Part shown: piece by piece, positions 50,110 through 59,227 of the stretch | Numbering within the stretch: the first letter of the stretch is position 1 | Layout of the letters: every line of letters begins with the position of its first letter | NCBI GenBank assembly: GCA_965230275.1 | Contig: CBDDKO010000002.1 | Location: 1,426,001-1,490,000 of the forward strand | Length of the DNA: 64,000 nucleotides | Direction of reading: 5' to 3' | Source of the DNA: JAJRRS01 sp965230275 | GTDB lineage: Bacteria > Planctomycetota > Phycisphaerae > Phycisphaerales > Phycisphaeraceae | The notes under the pieces: model-generated | What the model saw: the letters and a program-made list of their open reading frames with translations, nothing else | Databases searched by the model: none | What the model was told of the DNA's origin: nothing | Position numbers and translations under genes: made by a program

Positions 50110-52153
50110 GGCACACCCCTTCCCTCGCGAAGTCCTCGGCCTGCGCTTCGGTGAGCAGCCGGCCCAGCGCATCCCGCAGTTCGTGCGAGACCACACGCAG
50201 CCACGGGTGCTCGGCCAGACGGTGTTGCGTGGTCTCGATCCACGCGATGGCTTGTATGTCTGTCTGCGCGACCCGTTCTTGCGTGCGCCCAGGCAGCCGC
50301 GCCAGCACCGCCCGGTCGATCCGGACCCCTTCGGTCGTCGTGGTGGACCAGACCGCGAGTTCGGGCAGCGGGCCTTCACCCGCGTCCCCCGGGCCGATGA
50401 CGAGGGTGTTTCGGGATTCGATGCGATCGGGGTAGACCCACGTCACATCGCGAACCTGAGCCCGGCATCGCCGTGGGGTCGTCTCGGCGTGGGGTTCAGT
50501 CAGTGATTCGGCGATCCGCCCCAGCGTGAGTTCGTGGTGCGGATACAACGCCGGTTCACCGTGCCGGAGGAGCCACCGACCCGCCACGGCTCGTTCCGAT
50601 GCGTGCGCCACCGCCGCGGCCCGGCACAGGTCGTGTGGAGCCCGGATGACGCGCAGAGAGTGACCTGGAGGCTGATTCCCGAGGGAAGTCCGGGTGAGGT
50701 TCCGGGGGAAATTCCGGGGGTGATCTTCGATCGGGGGCAGGGTCAGGCAGTGTTCCCGCCACAGCAACGCGAGTCGGCGTTGGGTCTGCTGAGACAACGC
50801 GTGGTCGCGGCCCAAGCGTTTCCTCAGAGCATGCAGCAACCCGGCCTCCCGCACCGGGTCGGACGCACGCCGTGCACGATCCGCCTTCAACGCCAACGAC
50901 ACGGCCACAAACCCCCTCGACCGCAACGCGCCACACAAAACGTCAAGCCGTGGATCGTCCGCCGCCGCGATGGCGCCGCGAGCTTCGTGGGCCAGGGCAT
51001 TGGCCTTCGCGGCCCGACGCCGACGGTCGGCCCGCACGCGGTCGGCGGGTGCCGCGGCGAACACCACACGGCACGCCGGGGTGTCTGGCGCTGATGTTGG
51101 GGGCAGCGTTTCGTCCTCGGCCTGCGGGAGCACGGCCGACCGGCCGTCGGTAAAGACTGCGCAGACACGTTCACCATCGGGGTCCCACGGCGCGATCGAC
51201 ACGATGTGGCGCGGGCATGCCTGCTCACTCGTCGGGGTCAAGTGCCCGTCCCGCCAGGACCATCGGATGATCCGCCGGTTCGACGCGCCCGCGGTGAGCA
51301 GACCACCGGCCACCGCCGCGATCGCGTACGCGTGGCCGCCCGCTTGCTCAGGTGTCGGCGTATGCCTTACCGCGTGGGATTCAGGAGACGCCGTGCCTGC
51401 CGGTTGCGAATCCATCACCGTTCCGCGGTCCGCCAAGTTCCGGGGGTGCCGGGGGGTCCGGGTGTTCCGGGGGTGGGCGGGCAGGATGTCGGCGATGCCC
51501 CGCTCGGTATCGACGGCCACGAGGTGACCATCGAGATCGAGGTACGCGACGCAGGCATGGTCGAGGGGCACAAGCCGGACCCACGCGCCTTGGGGTGGCG
51601 GTGGCGGCGCGGGCACCATGCGGAACCGATCGGGCCGGTCCGGGTCCCACACACGGAGGTCGCCGCCGACGCCCAACCCAACCAGCCTGCCCGATCCGAG
51701 CCAGCACATCGCGACCAACAGGGCATCGCCGGTGTCGCAGGGGGTCACGCGGGCTTGGAAAGGGTCGGTCCGGTCGATCAGAGCAAGCGTGCCCGTATCG
51801 TCGGTCACCGCGACGACCGAGGGCGACACGGCGCACAGGTCAAGCACCGCCCCGGTGACATGTTGGCGGAACGCGCAGCGGAACCGCCTCCGCGTCGGGG
51901 ACCAGTCCCACCAGGCCACCTGGCCGTCCCGCCCGCCGGTGATCACCCGCCCGGCGAGCGGATCGATATGAGCGGCGTAGATGCTCGCCGGCGTGGGGTG
52001 ATGCAACACCGAGGCGTCCTCTCGGGGCGTGACGTCCTCGCGGAGCAGATGGCGCTCCCCGCAGACCAGCACATCGAAGCCCGATTGTTCGCCACCACGC
52101 CCGACAACGACTGCATCGGGCGCAAACGCGGCGTCGCGCGTCGAGGGGTTCAT
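50096..52153 (-). CDS. WD40-like beta-propeller protein with helical tail
   Basis: The start at 52153 (MNPSTRDAAFAPDAVVVGRG) overlaps the upstream stop by ATGA. The 685-residue protein has WD40-like strands in its N-terminal half: GGRDGQVAWWDWSPTRRRFR, GVGGDLRVWDPDRPDRFRMV and AGASNRRIIRWSWRDGHLTP. From about residue 370 come helical parts (RRRRAAKANALAHEARGAIA, QRRLALLWREHCLTLP), a Pro/Asn linker from TTCCGGGGG-type repeats, and a C-terminal domain (RIDRAVLARLPGRTQERVAQ). The propeller may be the target-recognition scaffold of the system; sequence alone cannot show the ligand. Confidence 0.7.
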   Translation of the reverse strand: MNPSTRDAAFAPDAVVVGRGGEQSGFDVLVCGERHLLREDVTPREDASVLHHPTPASIYAAHIDPLAGRVITGGRDGQVAWWDWSPTRRRFRCAFRQHVTGAVLDLCAVSPSVVAVTDDTGTLALIDRTDPFQARVTPCDTGDALLVAMCWLGSGRLVGLGVGGDLRVWDPDRPDRFRMVPAPPPPPQGAWVRLVPLDHACVAYLDLDGHLVAVDTERGIADILPAHPRNTRTPRHPRNLADRGTVMDSQPAGTASPESHAVRHTPTPEQAGGHAYAIAAVAGGLLTAGASNRRIIRWSWRDGHLTPTSEQACPRHIVSIAPWDPDGERVCAVFTDGRSAVLPQAEDETLPPTSAPDTPACRVVFAAAPADRVRADRRRRAAKANALAHEARGAIAAADDPRLDVLCGALRSRGFVAVSLALKADRARRASDPVREAGLLHALRKRLGRDHALSQQTQRRLALLWREHCLTLPPIEDHPRNFPRNLTRTSLGNQPPGHSLRVIRAPHDLCRAAAVAHASERAVAGRWLLRHGEPALYPHHELTLGRIAESLTEPHAETTPRRCRAQVRDVTWVYPDRIESRNTLVIGPGDAGEGPLPELAVWSTTTTEGVRIDRAVLARLPGRTQERVAQTDIQAIAWIETTQHRLAEHPWLRVVSHELRDALGRLLTEAQAEDFAREGVCHAAT

Positions 52154-52779
52154 GGGTGCCTCCCGTCCAGGCGGTCGTTGCCCGTGCGCGTCGCCCGTAC
52201 TTGAGGAACCTGCGCTACCTGCTGCCGCGCCGCTTGAATGGCCTGCCGGACCTTGTCCAGGCGATATGCCAGGGCCTGGGCCATCGCCCGGTGTCGCAGG
52301 ACCATGCTGTTGAGCCGGGTGGTGGCTTGGTCGGTAGTACTTCGGGCCTCTTCGCGATGAAGACGCGCGGCGGCCTGCTCGACGCGCCACCGCTGGTCGT
52401 CGGCCCATCCGGCCTGTGCGATGGCCGCATCGCGGAAGAGGGTTAGGCGGTTCTGCAACCCGAGCAGGAAACGGAGCGCCTCCTCGGCGGAGTGTGCCAG
52501 CGCCTCCGCGGCCCGCGCCTCGGCCTCGTCGCGAGTCGGGCACCGCCGCGTCTGCGTGTCCGGCACCCGCCTCATGCCCGCCGCCATCTGATCCATGGTC
52601 TGGTGCAAGCGCCCGGGTGTGGCTGATTCGGATTGGATGTTCCAATCGCGAGCGGTCTGGTCGGCGCGGTGCAGCAGTTCCTGCGCGTTGTCGAGGCTGT
52701 ACCGACGGTCAAAATCATCGGGGACGTATCGGTGGTCGCCGTGTCGGGCGACCAGCGAACCGCGGTCTTGAGCGTTCAT
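52150..52779 (-). CDS. Coiled-coil helical protein (209 aa)
   Basis: The start at 52779 overlaps the upstream gene by ATGA. The protein is almost all helical and rich in Ala, Arg and Gln (EARAAEALAHSAEEALRFLL, RWRVEQAAARLHREEARSTT, YRLDKVRQAIQAARQQVAQV), a pattern of long coiled coils. No known domain. Together with the 52776 and 53464 products it forms a set of three helical proteins in a row, possibly structural parts of one complex. Confidence 0.65.
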   Translation of the reverse strand: MNAQDRGSLVARHGDHRYVPDDFDRRYSLDNAQELLHRADQTARDWNIQSESATPGRLHQTMDQMAAGMRRVPDTQTRRCPTRDEAEARAAEALAHSAEEALRFLLGLQNRLTLFRDAAIAQAGWADDQRWRVEQAAARLHREEARSTTDQATTRLNSMVLRHRAMAQALAYRLDKVRQAIQAARQQVAQVPQVRATRTGNDRLDGRHP

Positions 52780-53450
52780 GGCGCACCCTCCTCGTCCGGA
52801 TACGCCGGGATCCACGCGTCATCCGGCCGATCCGACGGTTCGGGGTCCAACTCGGCCTCGATCAGCGCTTCCAGATGGCGCTGTTCGGCGAGCAGGTCCT
52901 CGGCCCGGTCCGCCGGGCCGTCCAGATACTCGGTGGGGTCCGGCGGGGTGTAGGGCGTCATGTTCTCGGGGACCGTCCGATCCCAGTGGTCGCGCGGTTG
53001 ATCGCCGGGGAACCGGTAGGCTTGGGCATCCTGAAGCGCCGCTCGCGCAAGGGTCAGCGCCATCGACAGGTCGCCTTCCGCCGCCCGGTGCCGCGCGAGG
53101 CCGTCGGCGATGTCAATCTGGGCCCGGGCGTACTCCGCACGAGGCCCGCCGGCATTCAAGTCGTCGAGGCCCGCGGCCACGACATCGCCGTTGTCAGCGG
53201 CTTCGCTCATCGCGGCGTGGGCGTGGGCGATCTTCCGCTGGATCGCTTCGATCATCGATTCGAGCTCGTAGCGTTTCTCGTAGATCTTGTAGTAGTTTTC
53301 TTCCGCGAAGCGGGTCTCGTCGTAACCCTCCGCGTCCGTGCGCGGGGCCGTGTCACAGAGCCGACGCAGCTGTGCCGCGAGCCGCTCGGTTGTTCCCAAG
53401 AGATCGGGTGCCTGGGCGTGGTGGTAATCGTGGCGCGTGGCATCGCTCAT
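52776..53450 (-). CDS. Coiled-coil helical protein (224 aa)
   Basis: The start at 53450 (MSDATRHDYHHAQAPDLLGT) has GGAGAC upstream; longer frames are shadows. It is helical and acidic (TERLAAQLRRLCDTAPRTDA, YEKRYELESMIEAIQRKIAH, ARHRAAEGDLSMALTLARAA) with an acidic tail (DDAWIPAYPDEEGAP). Residues KYYKIYEKRYELES-like segments suggest a coiled coil. Function unknown. The stop overlaps the next gene start by ATGA. Confidence 0.65.
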   Translation of the reverse strand: MSDATRHDYHHAQAPDLLGTTERLAAQLRRLCDTAPRTDAEGYDETRFAEENYYKIYEKRYELESMIEAIQRKIAHAHAAMSEAADNGDVVAAGLDDLNAGGPRAEYARAQIDIADGLARHRAAEGDLSMALTLARAALQDAQAYRFPGDQPRDHWDRTVPENMTPYTPPDPTEYLDGPADRAEDLLAEQRHLEALIEAELDPEPSDRPDDAWIPAYPDEEGAP

Positions 53451-53463
53451 GGCTGTCTCCTCT

Positions 53464-53979
53464 TCAATGCATCGCGTCTTGAACGCGCTGACGGTCGCCG
53501 TCGTGCGTCGCCTCGCTGGCCTCGCGTGCGTCCTTGGCCTCGGCTTCCTGTTCGGCCAGGAAATCCGCGGCCTCTTGGGCGGCATCTTTGACCTCGTCCA
53601 GCCGCCCTTTCGCGTCCTGCCGGTTGACCTCGGCCGCGGCGTCCCGGGCCTGGTCGGCGTCGCCCCGGGTGCAGTCGCCGCGTTCGCCCAGGTCGCTTTC
53701 CTCGCCCTGCCCCTCGGCCCGGCTCTCCTGCAGGCTTTGGCCCTCGTCCTCGAACGTTCGGACGCTCAGGTCCCGGGCGATCTCAAGCAGTTGCCGGATC
53801 CGATCGGCGTCCTCCCCGGTCGCCTCGAAGGACATCGCGTCGAGCGTGCGGGTCTCGGTCTCCACGTCGTCGGCCACCTCGCCGACTTCGTGGTTGCGTC
53901 GCTCGTAGTCGTCGCGGCGTCGATCGACGCCGTCCTGGATCTGCTGGCGGGTGTCGGCAATGCTCGTGCGTTGGTCCAT
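53464..53979 (-). CDS. Acidic coiled-coil protein (171 aa)
   Basis: The start at 53979 (MDQRTSIADTRQQIQDGVDR) is three bases from the HerA-type gene end, so the genes are adjacent. The protein is highly charged, with long stretches of heptad-like Glu/Ala/Arg/Asp (ETRTLDAMSFEATGEDADRI, EQEAEAKDAREASEATHDGD), and should be one long coiled coil or disordered. No known domain. It may be a structural or charge-mimic partner of the ATPase; nothing can be proven from sequence. Confidence 0.6.
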   Translation of the reverse strand: MDQRTSIADTRQQIQDGVDRRRDDYERRNHEVGEVADDVETETRTLDAMSFEATGEDADRIRQLLEIARDLSVRTFEDEGQSLQESRAEGQGEESDLGERGDCTRGDADQARDAAAEVNRQDAKGRLDEVKDAAQEAADFLAEQEAEAKDAREASEATHDGDRQRVQDAMH

Positions 53980-53981
53980 GG

Positions 53982-55736
53982 CTAGGTCTCCACCGGCTCT
54001 ACGCAATCGCGGGTCAGTTCCGCGAGCGTGATCAGTTTTTTCTGCAACTCCCGGTTCTGAGGCTGGACGACCCGCCGCCAACGCCCGGTCAACCGTTCAC
54101 GCCTTGACCGCAATTCTGCCAACGCGCGGGGTTGAACAGACTCGGTTCCAGACTCGGGTCTGCCGCTCTCGGCCGGCCAATCGGTGATCGAAGCGGCCGT
54201 GGTGTATTCACGCTCGAGGCGATGGAGTAGCCGGGCCGCAGCGGATCGTGCGGACAAGAGATCCTCGATCAGTTGGGAAGCGGCCCGGTCCCGTGACGAA
54301 CCGTGTGGGTGGTTACGCAGCACCTGCAGCCGTCGCAGCAGACCATGGACCCGAGCGTGGAGCCTGGACTTTTCGTGGTCGTATCGCCCCATGGCGGTTT
54401 CCAACGTCTCCAGCCCGTGCGCCCACCGCCGGGCCGTCGCTTCGAGATACCAGGCTTCATCGCAGAGGTATGGCACGAGTTGGTCCCCCGACGCGATGAG
54501 GGGCGGGCTAACCACCCGCGAAAGGTCCGGGGTCCGGATGCGGCTGGGGCCGTGGTAGCCCTCGGCGAAGAAGAACCCCTCGCCCGGCGCCAGGCGGGCC
54601 AACTCCTCGTGTTCGCCGGCATCCATCAGCATCGCCGCGGCGAGCGTATCGCGGTCCTCCCGATCGACCTGCCGCAGGGCGAGCTTGGCGGCGGTGTGCT
54701 TGATCACCTGCGGGGCGACCGCCGAGGGCACCTGATCGACCAGCACGATGCCGACCCCCAGCGCCCGCAACTCCGCGAGCATCCGGCTGACCATCTCGGC
54801 GGCGAATGCCTTGGGGTCGGGTTGCTCTTCGGACGCCGAGGCGCCGACGCTGCGGCCCACGAGGTTGTGGCACTCCTCCAGCACGATCACCAGCCGCGGC
54901 CCCCCCGGAACCCCCGGAACTCCCGGAAGCCCCGGAAGCCCCGGAAGCCCCGGAATGCCCGGAAATCCCGGAACCCTTCGACATTCCGGGTCGCCCGGCG
55001 TGGCGGGCGGGACGCCGCGCAGCTGCTCCCGCACCGCGGACAGGATGAACAGCGTGAGCAGGCACTTGTGCTCGACGGTGAGCGGTTCGAGCTCCAGGAC
55101 CGTCGGGTTTGACATGAGTTCGTCGATGCCCGGTGAACTCGTGCCACAATCGAACACGCGCCCGACCGCACGGCGCGTCAGCGAACCCAGACGCACATCC
55201 AGGGCACCGCGCAGGTTCGACGCAACCTCGGCGGCGTAGCCCTTCTCCGCCAGCACAGCCCCGGACGCGTGATAGAGATTCCGCAGGGAAGGAATGCCGT
55301 CAACGCGTTGATAGCAACGTTCGAGCGACTCGCCGATGAGCGCGGGCAACGGGCCGGACATCGGCATGGCCGCGCGGAAGTTGCCGAGGACGTTCTCGAT
55401 GTGTTCGTCGCGACCGATCCATTGCGGGTGCCAGAGCGGGTTGAGCCGCAGCGGTGAGGCCCGCTCGTCGCCGGGTGTGTACACGCGCAGGTCCGCGGCC
55501 ATCGCCCGAACCATCGGCGTGGGGTGGTCCCTCAAAGCCTTGAGCGCACCGTACTCGTACTTGGCCGGCTCGATGACCAGGAACGGGATCCCCCGCGCGT
55601 GCAGCTGAAGCAGGAGGCCGGTCGTCACCATCGACTTGCCGCTGCCGGGCATGCCGCACACGAACAGGTGCTTGGCCAGGTCCGAGACACGCAGCCCACG
55701 CGGCCGATCGCCGAGTTGTTCGGGCAGATGAATCAT
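53982..55736 (-). CDS. HerA-type ATPase with collagen-like insert
   Basis: The 584-residue protein has an N-terminal P-loop (GMPGSGKS, 28-35) in a HerA/FtsK-type domain (HLFVCGMPGSGKSMVTTGLL; FLVIEPAKYEYGAL), Walker B RLVIVLEECHNL (281-292), an arginine/sensor region VDQVPSAVAPQVIKHTAAKL and a helical C-terminus. Such ATPases form hexameric DNA pumps. Right before Walker B (residues about 256-280) lies a Gly-Xaa-Pro run (GFPGIPGLPGLPGLPGVPGV), encoded by tandem TTCCGGGG-type repeats; a collagen-like insert here is unusual. The gene overlaps the 55733 gene by four bases. Confidence 0.8.
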   Translation of the reverse strand: MIHLPEQLGDRPRGLRVSDLAKHLFVCGMPGSGKSMVTTGLLLQLHARGIPFLVIEPAKYEYGALKALRDHPTPMVRAMAADLRVYTPGDERASPLRLNPLWHPQWIGRDEHIENVLGNFRAAMPMSGPLPALIGESLERCYQRVDGIPSLRNLYHASGAVLAEKGYAAEVASNLRGALDVRLGSLTRRAVGRVFDCGTSSPGIDELMSNPTVLELEPLTVEHKCLLTLFILSAVREQLRGVPPATPGDPECRRVPGFPGIPGLPGLPGLPGVPGVPGGPRLVIVLEECHNLVGRSVGASASEEQPDPKAFAAEMVSRMLAELRALGVGIVLVDQVPSAVAPQVIKHTAAKLALRQVDREDRDTLAAAMLMDAGEHEELARLAPGEGFFFAEGYHGPSRIRTPDLSRVVSPPLIASGDQLVPYLCDEAWYLEATARRWAHGLETLETAMGRYDHEKSRLHARVHGLLRRLQVLRNHPHGSSRDRAASQLIEDLLSARSAAARLLHRLEREYTTAASITDWPAESGRPESGTESVQPRALAELRSRRERLTGRWRRVVQPQNRELQKKLITLAELTRDCVEPVET

Positions 55737-57115
55737 CCCGTCTCGTCCCCCAGCACGATCAGTTCCTGCAGGCTCCGCTTGGGCGGGTCGGTGTCCCGAC
55801 CCAATCCGTGCGTGGGCCGCCCGGTGGCGGCCGGCAACGCGAAAAGGCCCTGCAACTCGTCGGCCGTGCCGACCACGCCGAGGCCCACCAGCGGGTGCTC
55901 GGCCAGGCTGGGCAGACGGGTCGCCGCCGGCAGCGGGCTTACGGATGGGGCATCGTTGTCGGGGGTGAACCGCTCGACGTAACCATCGTCGGTCCGAGAC
56001 GACACGAGCCGGTAGCTGCCGTCCTCGAACGATTCTTCGGCCAACACGGCGGCCACCGCGCAGGCGTCGGCGGGGTGGCGGCTGATCACGCGGGCGTGGT
56101 AGGTCAGGTGCGGCCGCAGCAAGGACTCGTGGAAACGGCGGCGCAGCCGCAGCACTTCATCCACGACCGGGTCAGGACGATGCATGGGTTCCACCAGCCG
56201 AGACGATCGATCGGGCCGGTGCGTCGGCCATCGGTGGGTCCGTGGCGATGATACGCCGTTCGGATGATGTGAACCTCTGCCGGCGACACCGGGGCTCACT
56301 GATGGGTGATTCTCGGGCGCGCTTCCGCGAGGAATTTCAGGGGAAACGCCGGAGGAACTTTCGGGGGGGTGTCCGGGTGTAATGCCGAGGATACTTCCGG
56401 AGAGATTTCCGGGGAGATTTCCGGGGGGCGGCGCGAGCCAGGCGAGGGGGTCGTCACGTGAGTCCGATGGTGTCGGGGGTCGGTTGATCTTCTGCAGGCG
56501 ACCGAGGTCACGGATCGATGCGTCGAGGTGACTGGCCATGTCCGTCGGGGTGACCGCGAGATCGATCACCACGGTGTCGCGCGCGTTTGACAACGCCCGT
56601 TCGATACGGTCTCCGCGCGAGCCACGGCACGGCACGAACGGATGGCAGAGGTAGTAATGAGGCGAGGCGAGCGGGTTGTCACCGAGGTTGAGGATGCCGG
56701 CGACCGCATGTTCGTTGCGTGTGATATCCCACACCGCACCGGGGCGGGCCAGGCAGTCGGCGACGTTTGGGGTGGCGGGCTCAAAGCCGTATAGCTTTGG
56801 CAAGGGCCCCGACTGGATGCAGGCGGACAGCGCGTCGAGACAGGCCGCCTCTTCGGACCACGCGTGCAGCTCGATATCCAGACTCGGATCCTTATTGTCG
56901 GACACCTTCTCGGCGATGTACCGGACGCGCAGCCCGGTTGGCCCGGGGCTGAAGCAGGCCAACAGGCGGAGCAACTCGCCAAACCGTCGCCTCACGCAGC
57001 CGCCCACATCCCCGCTCGCGGCCCCGCCGCCGGCCGCGGCGAGCAGACGGTTGCGAGACGCCCGGGCATCGGGCAGGTGCGATACGCGGAGGCAGATCAT
57101 CGGCGTGCTCATCAC
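55733..57115 (-). CDS. HerA-associated protein of unknown fold (460 aa)
   Basis: The start is at 57115, or the next codon Met at 57112. The protein is joined to the HerA-type gene by a 4-nt overlap. Residues about 25-210 (RRRFGELLRLLACFSPGPTG, LHAWSEEAACLDALSACIQS, DTVVIDLAVTPTDMASHLDA) resemble the N-terminal, ATPase-regulating regions seen in front of HerA-like domains, so it may be the split-off front half of a VirB4-like protein. A Pro/Gly/Ser-rich linker (about 225-280) is encoded by TTCCGGGGG-like repeats. The C-terminal half (RFHESLLRPHLTYHARVISR) is alpha/beta. Function inferred only from context. Confidence 0.6.
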   Translation of the reverse strand: MMSTPMICLRVSHLPDARASRNRLLAAAGGGAASGDVGGCVRRRFGELLRLLACFSPGPTGLRVRYIAEKVSDNKDPSLDIELHAWSEEAACLDALSACIQSGPLPKLYGFEPATPNVADCLARPGAVWDITRNEHAVAGILNLGDNPLASPHYYLCHPFVPCRGSRGDRIERALSNARDTVVIDLAVTPTDMASHLDASIRDLGRLQKINRPPTPSDSRDDPLAWLAPPPGNLPGNLSGSILGITPGHPPESSSGVSPEIPRGSAPENHPSVSPGVAGRGSHHPNGVSSPRTHRWPTHRPDRSSRLVEPMHRPDPVVDEVLRLRRRFHESLLRPHLTYHARVISRHPADACAVAAVLAEESFEDGSYRLVSSRTDDGYVERFTPDNDAPSVSPLPAATRLPSLAEHPLVGLGVVGTADELQGLFALPAATGRPTHGLGRDTDPPKRSLQELIVLGDETG

Positions 57116-57124
57116 AGGTTCCCT

Positions 57125-58444
57125 TCAACCAAACAAGGCGGCGTCCGCGTCATCAACCTCCACGCCGTGACTCGCGGCGACGCCCGCGGTGAGGTCCACA
57201 CAAGCGGGGCACGCGGGGTCGCGGGGCAGGTCGATCCCCTGCCAGCGCATGATCCGCAGCCCGTCGATCCCGCAGCCCAGCGGCGGGAGGTGCTCATAGG
57301 GCGTATCGCGTTCACGCCGGTTGAGCCACAGGTACCAAGGCTCGGTCAGGTCTTCGGCGAGGCTGGCGAGGGTGCCAGCGTCCCCCCCGAGCAATTGCTG
57401 GATCGCGAGCTTGGTCATCATCTGGGAGATCGGGGCGATATCGTTGGCCAGGCCCGGTTCGATCGGGACCGGCCGATCCGAGTAGGCGACACGCGCGGCC
57501 TGGCGGCGGCCGCCGATCTCCTGGTCCTGGGCCTCGCGCGGCAGGGCCTTGAGGAAGCACTCGTAGCACGGCCCCAAGCCCGGGCGGACCACCAGCACCT
57601 GACCGCCGTAGGCCCGCCGGAACGCCCCGCCGACGATCATCGTCTTGCGCTCCTCGATGCAAAGCCGGTTGAGCACCTGCGTGGCCGTGCGGTCGCCCGT
57701 CGCGGCGATCACCACATCGGCGCGGCGGACCCAGGACCGCCACGACTCCAACCCGCGCCACCCGATCGCTTCGGCACGCGCCTCAACCGTCGCGTAGGGG
57801 TTGATCTGGGTGATCATGTCGTGGACGACGCGGACCTTCTTGCGGCCCACGTGCCGAAGCCCCGCGGGGTGGCGCGCGATATTGCACACCTCCAGCACAT
57901 CATCGTCCACGATCATGTGGTTGGAGACACCCGCTTGAGTCAGGCCCAGCGGGACCGGCGCGCCGCCCGATCCCAGCCCGGCGGTCAGCACCCACGCCCG
58001 CGCGAGCCGGTCGGACTCCAGCAGGCCTTGGGACCGGGAGAACAACTGCTCACGGACGGGCACCACGTCCAGCGCCGCTCGACGCCACCGCCCCCCGGCC
58101 AGCACATGGGCGTCGGCGGGTGCGGGTCGTCCCCCGCCTCGGCGGATCACGATCTGCACCTGGCAGCCCGCTTCGCAGGGGATCGGTTCGTCGGCGGTCG
58201 TCGAGGCCGTGTTCTGATACACGCTTCGGATCACGCCGCGGACCGTCGGCCACCCCTCGACGCCGGGCAGTGCGCTGTACGCCTCGCCGTCATCGAGCCG
58301 CGCGAATCGGACCGAGACCTCGTCGGCCCCCGGATCTTGGTCTGTCAGCAAGTCCGCAGGAATCACGACCCGGTGGCGATTGATGTCTTCCTGCGCTGAG
58401 ACGGTCACCGCGTTCGCAGCTTCGGTGTCGGTTGTCATATTCAT
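57125..58444 (-). CDS. E1/ThiF-like ubiquitin-activating-type enzyme
   Basis: The start at 58444 (MNMTTDTEAANAVTVSAQED) has AGGAGCAAGG upstream. The 439-residue protein has an unknown N-terminal domain (about 1-145) and a ThiF/MoeB/E1 adenylation domain: GLGSGGAPV (156-164), DDDVLEVCNIARH (Asp180-182, Asn188, Arg191), AATGDRTATQVLNRLC, and the zinc cysteines CYEC (293/296) and CPAC (412/415). Domain order and motifs fit bacterial E1-like enzymes that adenylate the C-terminus of a ubiquitin-like protein. The catalytic cysteine is not certain (Cys391 in PLGCGID is a candidate). An 83-aa gene separates it from the E2-like gene. Confidence 0.85.
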   Translation of the reverse strand: MNMTTDTEAANAVTVSAQEDINRHRVVIPADLLTDQDPGADEVSVRFARLDDGEAYSALPGVEGWPTVRGVIRSVYQNTASTTADEPIPCEAGCQVQIVIRRGGGRPAPADAHVLAGGRWRRAALDVVPVREQLFSRSQGLLESDRLARAWVLTAGLGSGGAPVPLGLTQAGVSNHMIVDDDVLEVCNIARHPAGLRHVGRKKVRVVHDMITQINPYATVEARAEAIGWRGLESWRSWVRRADVVIAATGDRTATQVLNRLCIEERKTMIVGGAFRRAYGGQVLVVRPGLGPCYECFLKALPREAQDQEIGGRRQAARVAYSDRPVPIEPGLANDIAPISQMMTKLAIQQLLGGDAGTLASLAEDLTEPWYLWLNRRERDTPYEHLPPLGCGIDGLRIMRWQGIDLPRDPACPACVDLTAGVAASHGVEVDDADAALFG

Positions 58445-58496
58445 GGCCTTGCTCCTGCTCGAAAGAATCCGTCGTTCACGATGATGCACGCCCGGG

Positions 58497-58748
58497 TCAC
58501 ACCGAGTGGGACGGCCCACTAGCAGACGGTTGAGGTTGGGTGCCGAACACCTTGGTGTCCTCGGGCGTGATGACCACCGCTTCCTTGGGGTGATCTTCGT
58601 CGAGCCACCGACCGTCTGGAGACTGTGGTCGCACCCGTCGGGTCAACGGGTCGTAGACGTATCGGACACCGTCTTGCCCAAACGACTGATGGTTCAAGGG
58701 GGACTGCGTCTTAGCCTGTTGGCTCTTGTCGGGTGTGGCCTGATTCAC
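58497..58748 (-). CDS. Small protein between E1 and E2 (83 aa)
   Basis: The ATG at 58748 overlaps the E2 stop by ATGA, and the gene ends 52 bp before E1. The sequence (MNQATPDKSQQAKTQSPLNH ... GVRYVYDPLTRRVRPQSPDG ... DEDHPKEAVVITPEDTKVFG) is hydrophilic, with a short predicted beta/alpha core and a disordered tail ending GPSHSV. Its position is that of a ubiquitin-like modifier, but a beta-grasp fold and a terminal Gly-Gly are not seen. If it is a modifier, it would need trimming by the JAB peptidase. Uncertain. Confidence 0.55.
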   Translation of the reverse strand: MNQATPDKSQQAKTQSPLNHQSFGQDGVRYVYDPLTRRVRPQSPDGRWLDEDHPKEAVVITPEDTKVFGTQPQPSASGPSHSV

Positions 58749-59215
58749 AGTTGGCTCCTTTCGAGTTCATGGTTCCATTGATGGAGAATTTCATCGATCG
58801 TCCGCCCTTCGCGGAGATGCTCGTAGTACGCCTTTGTCCAAATCTCGCCCTTGATCAGCACGCCGAGCACCGTCATGTCCGGTTGCCAGGTGTCGATGAA
58901 ACACAGTTCGATGCAACCACCCGGGCCTTCGGGGCCCAGTACGTGGTAATCGTGCGACACCCCCAGTTCAGCCAGCGTGCCACCGGCGTGCATCGGCAGG
59001 ACGGTGGGCTCGATCACGAAGAGCCGCGGCGACTCCCATGGAAACTCCGGAGAGAGTTGCAAGCGCAGCTGGCACGGCGTCTGATGCGACAGCGGCAGCG
59101 CCGGGCCCTGAATGTAAGTCTCGCCCCGCGGGTCGTGGAATCGGAACCGCGAAGCTTCTCGGGCCGTGATTTTCAGCTCGAACGCCAGTCGGTGTCGTTG
59201 TTGGTCGTTCCACAT
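58745..59215 (-). CDS. E2-like ubiquitin-conjugating-type protein
   Basis: The 156-residue protein fits the UBC fold: an N-terminal helix and strands (QRHRLAFELKITAREASRFR), LRLQLSPEFPWESPRLFVIE (the YPxxPP-like turn), a His/Pro region (VLPMHAGG) and GGCIELCFIDTWQPDMTVLGV, where Cys105 in the position of the catalytic E2 cysteine is followed by W-x-P and VLxxL. The usual HPN is replaced by HYHVLGPEGPGG-type residues, as in divergent bacterial E2s. It would take the modifier from E1 and pass it to a target. It lies 12 bp behind the JAB gene. Confidence 0.8.
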   Translation of the reverse strand: MWNDQQRHRLAFELKITAREASRFRFHDPRGETYIQGPALPLSHQTPCQLRLQLSPEFPWESPRLFVIEPTVLPMHAGGTLAELGVSHDYHVLGPEGPGGCIELCFIDTWQPDMTVLGVLIKGEIWTKAYYEHLREGRTIDEILHQWNHELERSQL

Positions 59216-59227
59216 GTCGATGGTCCT

